Below the pieces are notes generated by a model. It saw nothing but the letters and a program-made list of their open reading frames with translations. It did not search any database and was not told where the DNA came from. 64,000 nt of DNA from the NCBI GenBank assembly GCA_018798825.1, contig CP076355.1:1461501-1525500 (forward strand). Reading direction: 5' to 3'. The position numbers and the translations under genes were made by a program. This document shows, piece by piece, positions 25,729 to 35,184 of this stretch. This DNA is from Ochrobactrum sp. BTU1. Its GTDB lineage: Bacteria; Pseudomonadota; Alphaproteobacteria; Rhizobiales; Rhizobiaceae. Within the stretch, counting starts at the first letter, position 1. The number at the start of each line of letters is the position of its first letter.

Positions 25729-27618
25729 ATGTCAGTTCAATCGAGCGCCGCTGCCGGCGCGCCTAAAATGACGCGCGAAGAAAAGAAGGTAATTTTCGCT
25801 TCTTCGCTCGGTACTGTATTTGAATGGTACGACTTTTATCTCTACGGAACACTCGCAGCCTTTATCGGAGCTGCGTTCTTCAATGAGTATCCCGAAACGA
25901 CCCGTAATATATTTGTATTGCTGGCTTTCGCGGCGGGCTTTCTTGTACGACCGTTTGGCGCGCTCGTCTTCGGACGTATCGGTGATCTGGTCGGACGTAA
26001 ATATACATTCCTTGTAACTATCGTCATCATGGGCGCATCGACGTTCCTCGTCGGCATCCTGCCTGGATCGGCGACGCTCGGTATTGTTGCGCCAGCGATT
26101 CTAATCATCCTGCGCATGCTGCAGGGTTTGGCGCTTGGTGGCGAATATGGTGGCGCAGCAACCTATGTTGCTGAACACGCGCCGAATGGCCGCCGCGGAT
26201 TTTACACCTCGTGGATCCAGACGACCGCAACTTTGGGATTGTTCCTTTCGCTCATGGTCATTCTGAGCATTCAAAACGTAATGACGACGGAGTCTTTTGC
26301 TGCTTGGGGCTGGCGTATTCCGTTTCTGGTTTCAATTGTTCTTCTGGGTATCTCGGTCTGGATTCGTATGCAGATGAGCGAATCCCCGGCCTTTAAGAAG
26401 ATGAAGGAAGAAGGAAAAACATCCAAGGCACCGCTGTCTGAAGCTTTCGGTCAGTGGAAAAATGCAAAGATCGCCCTCATCGCTCTCTTCGGGCTCACCA
26501 TGGGTCAGGCGGTTGTCTGGTATTGCGGTCAGTTCTACGCGCTTTTCTTCTTGCAGAACGTTCTCAAGGTCGAAAATCAGACCGCAAACATCATGGTGGC
26601 GGCCGCGCTTCTGATCGGCACCAGCTTCTTCGTAATTTTCGGCTGGCTATCCGATAAAATCGGCCGCAAGCCAATCATCATGGCGGGCCTACTGCTCGCG
26701 GCGGTCACATATTTCCCGCTGTTCAAGGCTCTCACCCAGGCCGCAAACCCTGCGCTAGCCCAAGCAGAACAGACGATCCGTGCAACTGTCACCGCTGCTC
26801 CTGGTGACTGTAACTTCCAGTTTAACGCGACCGGAACCTCGAAATTCACTAGCTCCTGCGATATTGCAACGAGCTTCCTGTCACGCAGTGCTGTACCATA
26901 TGACGTCGTGATCGGTCCCGCCGGACAGCCTGCAACGGTCAAGATCGGTGAATCCACTGTAACTTCGTTCGATGCTAATGCAGCCGGTGCAGAAGCAACT
27001 GCAAAGCAGGCCGCGCTCACGCATGACATCAACCTGGCCTTGCAAAAGGCTGGTTGGCCGCTCGTTCGTAGCCCAGCAAAAGTCGCGGATTCTAAACTCG
27101 ATGCATTCATCGCAGCCAATCCGGAACTGGAACTGAGCGCAGAAGCTGTTCGCACGGGTGAGAAGGCTACAATGTCAAGTGCAGATCTTGTGAAGAACAA
27201 GATCATCACGCAGGCTGAAGCCGATGCTGCAGCGCAGCCAGAACAGGCTGTCTACACCATCCCGAATGCGGGAGCATTCAAGATGGTCGCCGATCCTTCG
27301 CAGATCAACTGGTTTATGACGATCGCCATTCTTACCATTCTCGTCATCTATGTGACGATGGTTTATGGCCCAATCGCCGCGATCCTGGTTGAAATGTTCC
27401 CGACCCGCATCCGCTACACCGGCATGTCACTGCCATATCACATTGGTAACGGCTGGTTCGGTGGCCTTCTGCCAGCGACGGTCTTCGCGATGAGTGCTGC
27501 AAAGGGTGATATCTACTACGGACTTTGGTATCCGATCGTAATTGCAACAATCACGCTCGTTATTGGTCTCATCTTTGTCAAGGAAACCAAGAATGTCGAT
27601 CTCAACAAGGTCGAGTAA
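25729..27618 (+). CDS. MHS-type MFS transporter with a large central insertion
   Basis: A 629-residue metabolite:H+ symporter-type MFS protein. N-terminal signatures are SSLGTVFEWYDFYLYGTLA and GRIGDLVGRKYTF; the second half has GWLSDKIGRKPIIM and VEMFPTRIRYTGMSLPYHIGNG. Normal members have about 430-450 residues; here roughly 185 extra residues (about 335-522), soluble-looking and with two cysteines, interrupt the second bundle. ATG at 25729 follows GGGAGGAA. Dicarboxylate, osmolyte or aromatic-acid substrates are all possible. A strong terminator follows. Confidence 0.87.
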   Translation: MSVQSSAAAGAPKMTREEKKVIFASSLGTVFEWYDFYLYGTLAAFIGAAFFNEYPETTRNIFVLLAFAAGFLVRPFGALVFGRIGDLVGRKYTFLVTIVIMGASTFLVGILPGSATLGIVAPAILIILRMLQGLALGGEYGGAATYVAEHAPNGRRGFYTSWIQTTATLGLFLSLMVILSIQNVMTTESFAAWGWRIPFLVSIVLLGISVWIRMQMSESPAFKKMKEEGKTSKAPLSEAFGQWKNAKIALIALFGLTMGQAVVWYCGQFYALFFLQNVLKVENQTANIMVAAALLIGTSFFVIFGWLSDKIGRKPIIMAGLLLAAVTYFPLFKALTQAANPALAQAEQTIRATVTAAPGDCNFQFNATGTSKFTSSCDIATSFLSRSAVPYDVVIGPAGQPATVKIGESTVTSFDANAAGAEATAKQAALTHDINLALQKAGWPLVRSPAKVADSKLDAFIAANPELELSAEAVRTGEKATMSSADLVKNKIITQAEADAAAQPEQAVYTIPNAGAFKMVADPSQINWFMTIAILTILVIYVTMVYGPIAAILVEMFPTRIRYTGMSLPYHIGNGWFGGLLPATVFAMSAAKGDIYYGLWYPIVIATITLVIGLIFVKETKNVDLNKVE

Positions 27619-27640
27619 TTGAGCTTAAATTAAATGAAGA

Positions 27641-27668
27641 CGCCGCCTCACCAGGCGGCGTTTTTTTT
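27641..27668 (+). terminator. Terminator after the MHS transporter gene
   Basis: CGCCGCCT, loop CACC, AGGCGGCG, then eight T. Confidence 0.93.
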
Positions 27669-27676
27669 CGACGCAC

Positions 27677-28735
27677 TCAACGATATTGCGCCTCGATCTC
27701 GATAAGCTTCTGCTTGCGCCACAGACCTCCGCCATAACCCGTCAGTGAACCATCCGCACCAATCACCCGATGGCACGGAACAATGATGGCAATCTGGTTG
27801 GCACCGTTGGCGCGTGCCACAGCACGCACAGCAAGCGGCTTTTCTACGGCCCTCGCAATCTCGCTATAGCTTCGTGTCTGACCGGCTCCGATATGCTGCA
27901 ACACTCGCCACACTTCGCGTGTAAATGCGCTCCCATGCATCACCAGAGGAATAGTGAACTTAGCAGATCGCCCTGCGAAAAATGCATCAAGCTCATGTTC
28001 GAGCACATCATGCGCCGGATAACGCCCGATGCCAATTGCGCCGTGACTGGCCTTGTATAGCTTTTTTAGCTCTTGCGGTAATGCCTTTCTGTCGGAGAAC
28101 TCCAGCAGATGGAGTGCAGATTGATCGCACACAGCAATCATCGTACCGAGCGGCGTCTTGATCCAATCTGCCCGCAGCAAACCGTCCTTTTGCAACTGTG
28201 CCGGGGCCAGACCGAGGATACGGGCGAAGGCATTGCGGAACGCGTCAGGGGATTCAAAACCCGCATCAATTTGTGCGTCGATGACACGCTCGCCCTGCAC
28301 AAGTGTTTGGAAACCCTGTCGCAACCGTTCCTGCCTCGCCATTTCAAGGAAGGTGATTCCAAAATGCCTTCTGAAACTGCGCCGCACCGTCGAAGGATCA
28401 AAACCCATCTCAGTGACATCGTCTTCGCGCCAGCGCCGTTGAGGCTGTGCTTCCAACGCCCTCAGCAGGCGATCCACTGAAACATCGGCCTCAGCTGCAG
28501 GCTGCAACGGGCAACACCTTTTGCATGGCCGGAAACCATCAGCAATACATTCAGGAATCGAAGCAAAAAATCGACAATTCTCTTTCAGAGGCTTTCTTGC
28601 AGGGCAGCTCAGCCGACAGAAGATGCCGGTCGAAACTACGCCCACATACACCCTTCCCTCATAAGCGGAATCGCGAGCGATCAAGGCATCATACAACGTG
28701 TTCATATCGGGAAGTGTGTTCAACATGACAATCAT
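27677..28735 (-). CDS. ada: Bifunctional DNA repair methyltransferase/regulator Ada
   Basis: A 352-residue Ada protein: N-terminal zinc/phosphotriester-repair domain with Cys40, Cys44, Cys71 and Cys74 (FCRLSCP...PCKRC), an AraC-type HTH (about 85-180, ending FESPDAFRNAFARILG), then the O6-alkylguanine transferase domain with the acceptor PCHRVIG (Cys321). Methylation of the N-terminal cysteine turns it into an activator of the adaptive response. The start at 28735 is uncertain; MLNTLPD (28726) or MNTLYDA (28705) are alternatives. Confidence 0.93.
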   Translation of the reverse strand: MIVMLNTLPDMNTLYDALIARDSAYEGRVYVGVVSTGIFCRLSCPARKPLKENCRFFASIPECIADGFRPCKRCCPLQPAAEADVSVDRLLRALEAQPQRRWREDDVTEMGFDPSTVRRSFRRHFGITFLEMARQERLRQGFQTLVQGERVIDAQIDAGFESPDAFRNAFARILGLAPAQLQKDGLLRADWIKTPLGTMIAVCDQSALHLLEFSDRKALPQELKKLYKASHGAIGIGRYPAHDVLEHELDAFFAGRSAKFTIPLVMHGSAFTREVWRVLQHIGAGQTRSYSEIARAVEKPLAVRAVARANGANQIAIIVPCHRVIGADGSLTGYGGGLWRKQKLIEIEAQYR

Positions 28736-28911
28736 ATTAGCGCTTCGGCTTCAATTTGCAGCCGGAAATCGGGCGTTTATTTTCCAACATTTCGCTGATG
28801 CAAACCAACCATACCCCTTTACCATAAAAGAATATTTCTATTCATTCCCAATAACTGGAACGCTATTTATTCGGTATGTACTGGTGACAAACTTAACAAT
28901 CAGGTGAAAAA

Positions 28912-29508
28912 TTGGCTTCAGGGGTCGAAACAGCCATCAGCGCTGCCGATGCTTTCTCTCATATGAGAATTATCAACGGGATGGGGATCAGTCTGTGCCT
29001 GTCACGGCTTCTCATTTTCGCTTCCCGGTTCGTCCAGCATCCCAATAAGCATAAGATTTCCTACATGCATATCGGCTGGATTATTGTAGTTTTTCTCTGG
29101 ATAATTCAGTTTTGGTGGGATTATCTTTCTGAGAGCAGTACAAAGACATACAATATATATACATATGTTCTTGATCTTCTGTATGTATTTGGATTGTTTT
29201 TCATGTGCGTCACTTTAACTCCAGATGACATCACGGAGTATGGTGACTACGAGAGATACTTTCTGTCACGAAAAATCTGGCTCCTGTCACTGCTTATATT
29301 CCTCAACCTCGTAGAGCTAATGCGCAGTGCGGGGCCAAGCATTTCCATCAACGGAGAAAAGCTTGAAATCGCTGACTTTGTTGTCTTCGCGATTGAGACG
29401 ATTGCAATCCTTTTGGCAATGCGCATCAAGCGTAAAGGCTTTCAGTACTTCTTCATATTCTTGCTGATCGGGGCAGTTTTTGCTGACTTCACAATTCAAT
29501 TCGATTGA
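28912..29508 (+). CDS. Hypothetical integral membrane protein
   Basis: A 198-residue protein with about six hydrophobic helices (for example IGWIIVVFLWIIQFWW, YVLDLLYVFGLFFMCV, IWLLSLLIFLNLVE, FVVFAIETIAILLAM, YFFIFLLIGAVFADF). No family recognised. The TTG start at 28912 is chosen because CAGGTGA precedes it; an ATG at 28963 is the alternative. AT-richer than its neighbours, possibly acquired. It ends at a bidirectional terminator. Confidence 0.65.
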   Translation: MASGVETAISAADAFSHMRIINGMGISLCLSRLLIFASRFVQHPNKHKISYMHIGWIIVVFLWIIQFWWDYLSESSTKTYNIYTYVLDLLYVFGLFFMCVTLTPDDITEYGDYERYFLSRKIWLLSLLIFLNLVELMRSAGPSISINGEKLEIADFVVFAIETIAILLAMRIKRKGFQYFFIFLLIGAVFADFTIQFD

Positions 29509-29523
29509 ATTGTGAAAATAAAA

Positions 29524-29551
29524 AAGCCGCCATGCATTCACATGGCGGCTT
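29524..29551. terminator. Bidirectional terminator between the membrane-protein gene and leuB
   Basis: AAGCCGCCATG, loop CATTCA, CATGGCGGCTT, flanked by an A-run on the left and TATCTTTCT on the right. Confidence 0.88.
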
Positions 29552-29572
29552 ATCTTTCTGGTGCAACAGCGA

Positions 29573-30685
29573 TTAAGCCGAAAGCGCCTTGAATTTTGCA
29601 AGAATCGCATCACCCATTTCGGTCGTGCCGACCTTATTGGTACCTTCCGACCAGATGTCGGCGGTGCGCAGACCATCATCGAGGACACCGGCAATCGCCG
29701 CCTCCAGACGATCGGCTTCATCGATCAGGTTGAACGAATAACGCAGGCACATAGCAAGCGAAGCGATCATGGCAATCGGATTGGCAATGCCCTGACCAGC
29801 AATGTCTGGTGCCGAACCATGCACTGGCTCGTAAAGCGCCTTGCGCTTGCCGGTCTTTGCATCCGCTGCACCGAGCGAGGCGGATGGCAACATGCCGAGC
29901 GAACCGGTCAGCATCGCCGCGACGTCGGAAAGCATGTCGCCAAACAGGTTGTCGGTGACAATTACGTCGAACTGCTTCGGCCAACGAACGAGCTGCATAC
30001 CGCCAGCATCAGCCAGCATATGCTCAAGTTCAACACTCGAATGCTTCTCCTTGTGGCGCGCGGTAACGACCTGATTCCACAAGACGCCCGACTTCATCAC
30101 ATTGCGCTTTTCCATGGAGGTGACCTTGTTGCGGCGGGTGCGCGCGAGTTCAAAGGCCACATCGGCAATGCGTTCGATTTCATAGGTGTCGTAGACTTGC
30201 GTATCGATACCACGCTTCTGGCCATTGCCGAGATCGATGATTTCCTTCGGCTCGCCGAAATAAACACCGCCGGTCAGCTCGCGCAGGATCAGGATGTCGA
30301 GGCCCTCGATCACTTCCGGCTTCAGCGAGGAAGAGTGCGCCAGTGCCGGATAGCAGATTGCTGGACGCAGGTTCGCATAAAGGGCCAGATCTTTGCGCAG
30401 ACGCAGAAGGCCTGCTTCTGGACGCACTTCATAAGGCACACTGTCCCACTTCGGGCCGCCAACCGCGCCGAAAAGCACGGCATCAGCAGCAAGCGCCTTT
30501 TCCATATCCGCATCGGAAATTGCCTGACCATGCGCATCATATGCCGACCCGCCGACCAGACCTTCGTCGGTTTCAAACGCAAGATTGAGGCCCGAATTGA
30601 GGAAAGCGATGATTTTGCGGACCTCAGCCATTGCTTCGGGACCGATGCCATCGCCGGGCAGGAGAAGGAGTTTTCTGGATGCCAT
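29573..30685 (-). CDS. leuB: 3-isopropylmalate dehydrogenase
   Basis: A 370-residue NAD-dependent dehydrogenase for the third step of leucine synthesis. It has [13 protein letters not shown] at the N-terminus, the substrate arginines in [15 protein letters not shown], and the metal-binding aspartates in [17 protein letters not shown]. The start at 30685 ([11 protein letters not shown]) follows AGAGG. The leader upstream contains mutually exclusive hairpins. Confidence 0.97.
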   Translation of the reverse strand: MASRKLLLLPGDGIGPEAMAEVRKIIAFLNSGLNLAFETDEGLVGGSAYDAHGQAISDADMEKALAADAVLFGAVGGPKWDSVPYEVRPEAGLLRLRKDLALYANLRPAICYPALAHSSSLKPEVIEGLDILILRELTGGVYFGEPKEIIDLGNGQKRGIDTQVYDTYEIERIADVAFELARTRRNKVTSMEKRNVMKSGVLWNQVVTARHKEKHSSVELEHMLADAGGMQLVRWPKQFDVIVTDNLFGDMLSDVAAMLTGSLGMLPSASLGAADAKTGKRKALYEPVHGSAPDIAGQGIANPIAMIASLAMCLRYSFNLIDEADRLEAAIAGVLDDGLRTADIWSEGTNKVGTTEMGDAILAKFKALSA

Positions 30686-30722
30686 AATGCCAAGCCTCTG
30701 TTTTTTCTCGCACAATAGCGGC

Positions 30723-30802
30723 TGGGAAATCAATTTCCCATAACGCGCTTTCAAGTTCCGCGAGGGTTATAGAACCCAGTCGCGCGGCAAGCAACAACCC
30801 TC
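30723..30802 (-). promoter_or_regulatory. leuB leader with alternative hairpins
   Basis: TGGGAAAT and ATTTCCCA (30723-30740) form an 8-bp hairpin near the leuB start. Further upstream GGGTT (30764-30768) can pair locally with AACCC (30773-30777), or the overlapping GAGGGTT (30762-30768) can pair with AACCCTC (30796-30802). No leucine-rich leader peptide was found, so regulation by attenuation is only a possibility. Confidence 0.35.
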
Positions 30803-30860
30803 AACGCGAAACTTATGAAAAAGAACAGAGGACATGTAGAAATTATATAACCGGGTTATC

Positions 30861-30891
30861 GGGCAGATTCGCTCAAACTTCAAATCTGCCC
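30861..30891 (-). terminator. Hairpin after the Trm112 gene
   Basis: GGGCAGATT and AATCTGCCC, 9-bp stem with a 13-nt loop, without a T-tract. Possibly a weak terminator of the three-gene operon above it. Confidence 0.4.
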
Positions 30892-30905
30892 AAGGCTTAT
30901 ATTCT

Positions 30906-31118
30906 CTATTCCAGAGGACGTGCTTCCGATGGCAGCATGATCGGAATGCCACCGCGGACCGGATAGGCAAGCCTCGCCTTTTGCGAGATCAACTCGTTAT
31001 GCTCCGCATCATATTGAAGCGGTCCCTTGGTTAGTGGGCAAACCAGCAGCTCAAGCAGTTTCACGTCGAGATTGCCGGTACTTTCATCAATTGCCATTAT
31101 TGTTTCCCCAGCGGTCAT
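30906..31118 (-). CDS. Trm112 family protein
   Basis: A 70-residue protein with [17 protein letters not shown] near residues 21-37, the Trm112/YcaR zinc-ribbon-like signature (in bacteria usually one CPxxxG knuckle). Trm112 proteins are small partners of methyltransferases. Its start overlaps the stop of the LON-domain gene (ATGA); MAIDEST, seven codons inside, is a possible start. Confidence 0.85.
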   Translation of the reverse strand: MTAGETIMAIDESTGNLDVKLLELLVCPLTKGPLQYDAEHNELISQKARLAYPVRGGIPIMLPSEARPLE

Positions 31119-31810
31119 TGCAAACGCGAACCATAATCGTCCTTGGCTTTCGCCAGAACCATTTCAGTAATCGCGATCAAGGTCGCAGCTCGTGTTCTTA
31201 AATCTGCAGCTTCCAGAAGCGCCTGCTTTTCAGCAGGGCCGAAAGGCGACATCATTGAAAGCGCATTGACCAGTGTGTCATTTGCAGCCCGCGAAATACT
31301 ATCCCAGTCGGCTTCTAAATTGTGTACGTCCAGATAATCCTTGAAAGCGCGCAACAGCGCTTCCCGGTCGATCTCGCCCATGTCGCGCGCAGCTTCAAGG
31401 TCAGTTAGGAATGGCGCAATCTTGCATTGGCGATAAGGCCTTCGGGAATTGACTTCCTCCAAAACCCGGAACCGGCAGATGCCCTGCAATGTGATAAGCA
31501 CACGGCCGTCGCCAGTCTCAGAATAAGTGGTGATCCGTCCGAGACATCCAACCCTGCTCAATTGCGGTCGAGCGGTTTCATCGAACGTCTCGCTTTCGTC
31601 ATCCTCACCTGTATCTTCAATGCGAGGCTGAATGATCGCGATAATTCGCTTATTAGAAATCGCGTCATCGACCATTTCGAGATAGCGTGGCTCAAAAATG
31701 TTCAGTGGCAACTGACCACCTGGCAAAAGAAGGGCCCCTTTGAGCGGAAATACCGGAACAAGTTCCGGAATATCCGAAGCTGTCCGATATCGCGCGTTGC
31801 CCACCTGCAT
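31115..31810 (-). CDS. LON N-terminal substrate-binding domain protein
   Basis: A 231-residue protein consisting of the LON N-terminal domain only ([30 protein letters not shown]), without ATPase or protease domains. The length agrees with stand-alone alphaproteobacterial members. Middle gene of the thioredoxin/LON/Trm112 operon, suggesting a role in protein quality control. Confidence 0.88.
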   Translation of the reverse strand: MQVGNARYRTASDIPELVPVFPLKGALLLPGGQLPLNIFEPRYLEMVDDAISNKRIIAIIQPRIEDTGEDDESETFDETARPQLSRVGCLGRITTYSETGDGRVLITLQGICRFRVLEEVNSRRPYRQCKIAPFLTDLEAARDMGEIDREALLRAFKDYLDVHNLEADWDSISRAANDTLVNALSMMSPFGPAEKQALLEAADLRTRAATLIAITEMVLAKAKDDYGSRLQ

Positions 31811-31921
31811 GACTTTCTCCTTCCGAGCATTTCCAGCAAAGTTGTGAAGCGGCTTCGCATTTGTAAATGCATGAAAACAGCGAGATGAAGTGGCTTCAAT
31901 CGTTCCCTGTCATGAAGCCTA

Positions 31922-32899
31922 TTAAGAGAATAAGAGCGACGACAGCTTACGCCGCGCACCCAGTGTCGCCGGATCTGTGTTGCCCCATGCCTCGAAGAAC
32001 TGAAGAAGCTGCTTGCGCGCGCCATCATCGTTCCAGCTGCGATCAGCCTTCATCACGGCCAACAGCTCATCAGCCGCTTCAACACGGCGTCCCTGAGCAT
32101 TTCGCACCTGCGCAAGATCATAACGCGCCTGAAAATCGTTCGGATCAGCCTGAATACGGCGCTCCAGCTCCACCGGATCACCAATGAGCTTCACCTGATC
32201 GGCAAGAGCCAGCCGGGCTTCAAGTGCGCGAACCGGCGCTGCATCCTGCTTGTCAGCAGGCAGGCTTGCCAGAATTTCGCGCGCCTTATCGGCATCACCT
32301 GATTCAAGCAGGCAAGTCGCCAGACCAACAACAGCATCGACATTATCAGGGGCCACCTGCAGGATTGACGAGAAAATCTGCGCCGACTGCACAAAGTCAC
32401 CAGCTTCAACCAGTTCCTTGGCCGCGGTCACTGCTTCGGCAATTGCCGCTTCCTGATCGCTTGGTCCACCAATTTTTGCGATGAATTCCTTCACCTTGGA
32501 TTCCGGCAAAGCACCCATAAAGCCGTCGGCAGGCTGGCCGTTCACGAAGGCAATCACAGCCGGGATAGACTGGATGCCGAGCTGACCCGCGATCGACGGA
32601 TGGTCATCGATATTCATCTTAACGAGCTTGACTGCGCCGCCTGCTTCACGAACTGCGTTTTCGATGATTGGCGTGAGCTGTTTGCAAGGGCCGCACCATG
32701 GCGCCCAGAAATCAACAAGCACCGGCTGATTGCGCGATTCCGCGATAACATCCGCCTGAAAGGCTGCGGTCGTTGTATCCTTAATAAGATCCTTGCCGCC
32801 TAGAGAAGCACCACCGGCAGTCGAAGCCGACGTGCCAAAAGACACATTGCGGGTCATTTGCTCAGCTGAGTTCGAATAGGGATTGTTCTGGCTCGTCAT
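31922..32899 (-). CDS. Thioredoxin-TPR chaperone protein (CnoX-like)
   Basis: A 325-residue cytoplasmic protein with a thioredoxin domain (active site WCGPC, residues 68-72) followed by TPR-like helices to the end (for example AAKELVEAGDFVQSAQIFSSIL and LATCLLESGDADKAREIL). Proteins of this architecture (YbbN/CnoX) protect substrates from oxidation and pass them to GroEL or DnaK. Unlike E. coli CnoX, both active-site cysteines are present. ATG at 32899 follows AAGGA. The LON-domain gene starts about 110 bp downstream. Confidence 0.9.
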   Translation of the reverse strand: MTSQNNPYSNSAEQMTRNVSFGTSASTAGGASLGGKDLIKDTTTAAFQADVIAESRNQPVLVDFWAPWCGPCKQLTPIIENAVREAGGAVKLVKMNIDDHPSIAGQLGIQSIPAVIAFVNGQPADGFMGALPESKVKEFIAKIGGPSDQEAAIAEAVTAAKELVEAGDFVQSAQIFSSILQVAPDNVDAVVGLATCLLESGDADKAREILASLPADKQDAAPVRALEARLALADQVKLIGDPVELERRIQADPNDFQARYDLAQVRNAQGRRVEAADELLAVMKADRSWNDDGARKQLLQFFEAWGNTDPATLGARRKLSSLLFS

Positions 32900-33028
32900 C
32901 GGATATTCCTTATGTCTTCCAGCTTGCATATAGTGAAGCAGCAGGCCGGTTTCGATATCTCAGTTTGTATCTGCAGCAACGAATTTCAAGCCACCATGGC
33001 CCATCAAGCGTCACTTGCCAGTCTATAC

Positions 33029-33544
33029 CTATGAAAACACCTTCGCATCCTCTGAAACAGCAAGAATGCGTACTTCATGTCCTGTCGCGGCGAGAAAACG
33101 CATCAGATCATCCCGCTTGATCGATGTGGTGGCCTCGTTGGTCAGGGGATGCCCATTGATGACGTCGTTTTCCATCAAACTTGCGTCAAGGACGATCTGA
33201 ACTTTGTGGCCTGTATCGTTTACCGCGCCAAAGACCGTAACGCCACCAGGCACGACACCAAGATACTCCATCAGCTTCTCTGGCTTGCCGAAGGAAACAC
33301 GGCTCGAAGCACCAATAATCTGATGAATCGACTTGAGATCAACAACAGCTTCTTCATCCACGGTCACCAGAAAGAAATTGTCTTTTTTGTCCTTCAGGAA
33401 CAGATTCTTGGTGTGACCTCCGGCGATTTCGCCACGCAGGCTTTGTGAATCGGCGACCGTGAACAGAGGTGGGTGTTCCACCGTCTTCACCTCGATATCG
33501 AGGTTTTTCAGATATTCATGCAGCTCGGCCGATGTCATGGGCAT
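33029..33544 (-). CDS. YbaK/ProX-type aminoacyl-tRNA deacylase
   Basis: A 171-residue editing-domain protein (prolyl-tRNA synthetase-associated type). It has the ligand-binding lysine region GGHTKNLFLKDKKDNFFLVT and GASSRVSFGKPEKLMEYLGVVPG (the latter segments read in order). These proteins hydrolyse mischarged Ala-tRNA(Pro) or Cys-tRNA(Pro). The start at 33544 is chosen from AAGGGA upstream; MTSAELH at 33538 is an alternative. Confidence 0.87.
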   Translation of the reverse strand: MPMTSAELHEYLKNLDIEVKTVEHPPLFTVADSQSLRGEIAGGHTKNLFLKDKKDNFFLVTVDEEAVVDLKSIHQIIGASSRVSFGKPEKLMEYLGVVPGGVTVFGAVNDTGHKVQIVLDASLMENDVINGHPLTNEATTSIKRDDLMRFLAATGHEVRILAVSEDAKVFS

Positions 33545-33933
33545 AAGATTCTGTTCCCTTAATGCATGGTCTTTGCAAAAGACCATTATAGAAGCGTTGC
33601 TATAAACTTAATCACGCAGACCAAAGACGCAATAGCCGTATTTTTGCCATCCGTAGAGCGATTGCTTCCCTACAGGCCCGAAGCACCACGGTTTATCGAG
33701 AATGACAAAATGCACTCTCAAATACCGCTGATTCACACTGATTTGCCGAGTCGGAATCTCAATTGCCAACGATAAGTATCTTATTCACAACGAGGCAATG
33801 AATAATTTTTATCATTAATATCAATATCTTATATCATTTCTGCGATTTCTTTTCAGGAAAGAACATTTTCCCTGTTGCAATATCAAAAGCGTTGGGCCAT
33901 ATAGCGCCTGCCTGACGGAAACGACTGGCGCGA
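33545..33933. other. Intergenic region before tRNA-Gly
   Basis: About 390 bp without a supported gene. The segment 33780-33840 is very AT-rich. The only element I can support is the tRNA promoter at its right end. Confidence 0.5.
33875..33903 (+). promoter_or_regulatory. Candidate promoter of tRNA-Gly
   Basis: TTGCAA (33875-33880), 17-bp spacer, CATATA (33898-33903), 30 bp before the mature tRNA. Confidence 0.5.
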
Positions 33934-34008
33934 GCGGGTGTAGCTCAGGGGTAGAGCACAACCTTGCCAAGGTTGGGGTCGAGGGTTCGAATCCCTTCGC
34001 CCGCTCCA
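33934..34008 (+). tRNA. tRNA-Gly(GCC)
   Basis: A 75-nt cloverleaf. The acceptor GCGGGTG pairs with CGCCCGC, the anticodon arm is CAACC-TTGCCAA-GGTTG with anticodon GCC, the T-arm is GAGGG-TTCGAAT-CCCTT, and CCA is encoded at 34006-34008. A terminator follows. Confidence 0.97.
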
Positions 34009-34032
34009 GTTTTCCGTTAAGTAAAGGCAACA

Positions 34033-34066
34033 AAATCCCGGCTTCGTCCGGGATTTTTGCTTTTTT
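34033..34066 (+). terminator. Terminator after tRNA-Gly
   Basis: AAATCCCGG, loop CTTCGT, CCGGGATTT followed by TTGCTTTTTT. Confidence 0.92.
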
Positions 34067-34143
34067 ACGCCAGAAACCTTCAAAGCCGAACAGCTCAAAA
34101 GTGCGTCTCCACGTCTGTGTTAGAACAGTTTTCGCAATGCGCT

Positions 34144-35184
34144 CTAAAGCGTACGACGATTGCTTGCTAGCAGCCACAAGAGATAGACACCGCCAAGCAG
34201 GCCCGTCGTCAAGCCAATCGGCATTTTCACATTGAGCGGAAAATGCTGGCTGACGAGATCAGCCCCTATGAGCAATGTCGCGCCCATAAGCGCGCTCGAA
34301 ACAAGCGGCACGCCCGATCCACGCGTCAGCCGACGTACCAGTTGCGGGGCGGCAAGTGCGATAAAGGCTATCGGTCCAGCCGCAGCTGTTGCAATTGAAG
34401 TTAGTCCAACAGCTGCCAAAACCATGACAAGCCGCGTCGATTCAGTTGCGACACCCAGCTGGCGTGCGGCATCGTCCCCCATTTCGATCAGATCGATCCG
34501 CTGGGCATGATAAATTGCAACCGGCAGTATCGCCACAAAGCCGATGATGGCAGGCACCGCATGAGACCAGGTTCGCGTGTTCAACGAGCCGGCAAGCCAG
34601 AGCTGTGCCGATGCCGCCTGATCAAGGTCCCCTGCGACAAGCATCACCGTATTTAAACCTGACAGAACAGCACCCACACCAATCCCCACCAGGATGAGCC
34701 GGTAGCCACCCGTCGTCCGACCCTTCATTGCGAGCAGAAATACGATCAGGGCCGTGCCAATGCCGGATAAAACCGCCGCCAGTGCAGTTTCAAATGGCCC
34801 GGAATTGAAAAGAATTATTTCTACGATAGCGCCCGTAGCAGCCCCGGTTGTAAATCCTATGATGTCGGGCGATCCAAGCGCATTGCGGGAGATGGATTGG
34901 AAAATTGATCCCGCCATACCCAATGAAGCACCGACGAAAAGTGCGGTTATCAAACGAGGAAGACGCACTCGGAAAACTATCCGGTCGGCCGTTGGGTTAA
35001 GTCCATGGCCCGTGATGCTTTTGAGAATATCATTGGAGGTAAAACTCATGCTGCCTGTACCCAGATGCATGACACCCATAGCGCAGGCAAGCACAATCAG
35101 CACAATACAAACGACCAATGTTCTCATTCGCCATTGAATGGAAAATGAACCAAAGCGCAGGACGGATCGAGGTTGAGCATTCAT
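34144..35184 (-). CDS. FecCD family iron-chelate ABC permease, second subunit
   Basis: A 346-residue inner-membrane protein of the FecCD/BtuC family with roughly nine or ten helices. Typical segments are RLPRLITALFVGASLGMAGSIFQ and AAAGPIAFIALAAPQLVRRL. It forms the ferric-siderophore import channel with the upstream gene, whose end it overlaps (ATGA, 35181-35184). Last gene of the minus-strand transport operon. Confidence 0.92.
   Translation of the reverse strand: MNAQPRSVLRFGSFSIQWRMRTLVVCIVLIVLACAMGVMHLGTGSMSFTSNDILKSITGHGLNPTADRIVFRVRLPRLITALFVGASLGMAGSIFQSISRNALGSPDIIGFTTGAATGAIVEIILFNSGPFETALAAVLSGIGTALIVFLLAMKGRTTGGYRLILVGIGVGAVLSGLNTVMLVAGDLDQAASAQLWLAGSLNTRTWSHAVPAIIGFVAILPVAIYHAQRIDLIEMGDDAARQLGVATESTRLVMVLAAVGLTSIATAAAGPIAFIALAAPQLVRRLTRGSGVPLVSSALMGATLLIGADLVSQHFPLNVKMPIGLTTGLLGGVYLLWLLASNRRTL

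Noticed and set aside
29561..30718. Long plus-strand ORF (385 codons) opposite leuB
   Set aside because: Antisense shadow of the clear leuB gene; no domain signature and no ribosome site.
33821..34177. ORF spanning tRNA-Gly
   Set aside because: It overlaps an intact tRNA and its terminator on the other strand; not coding.
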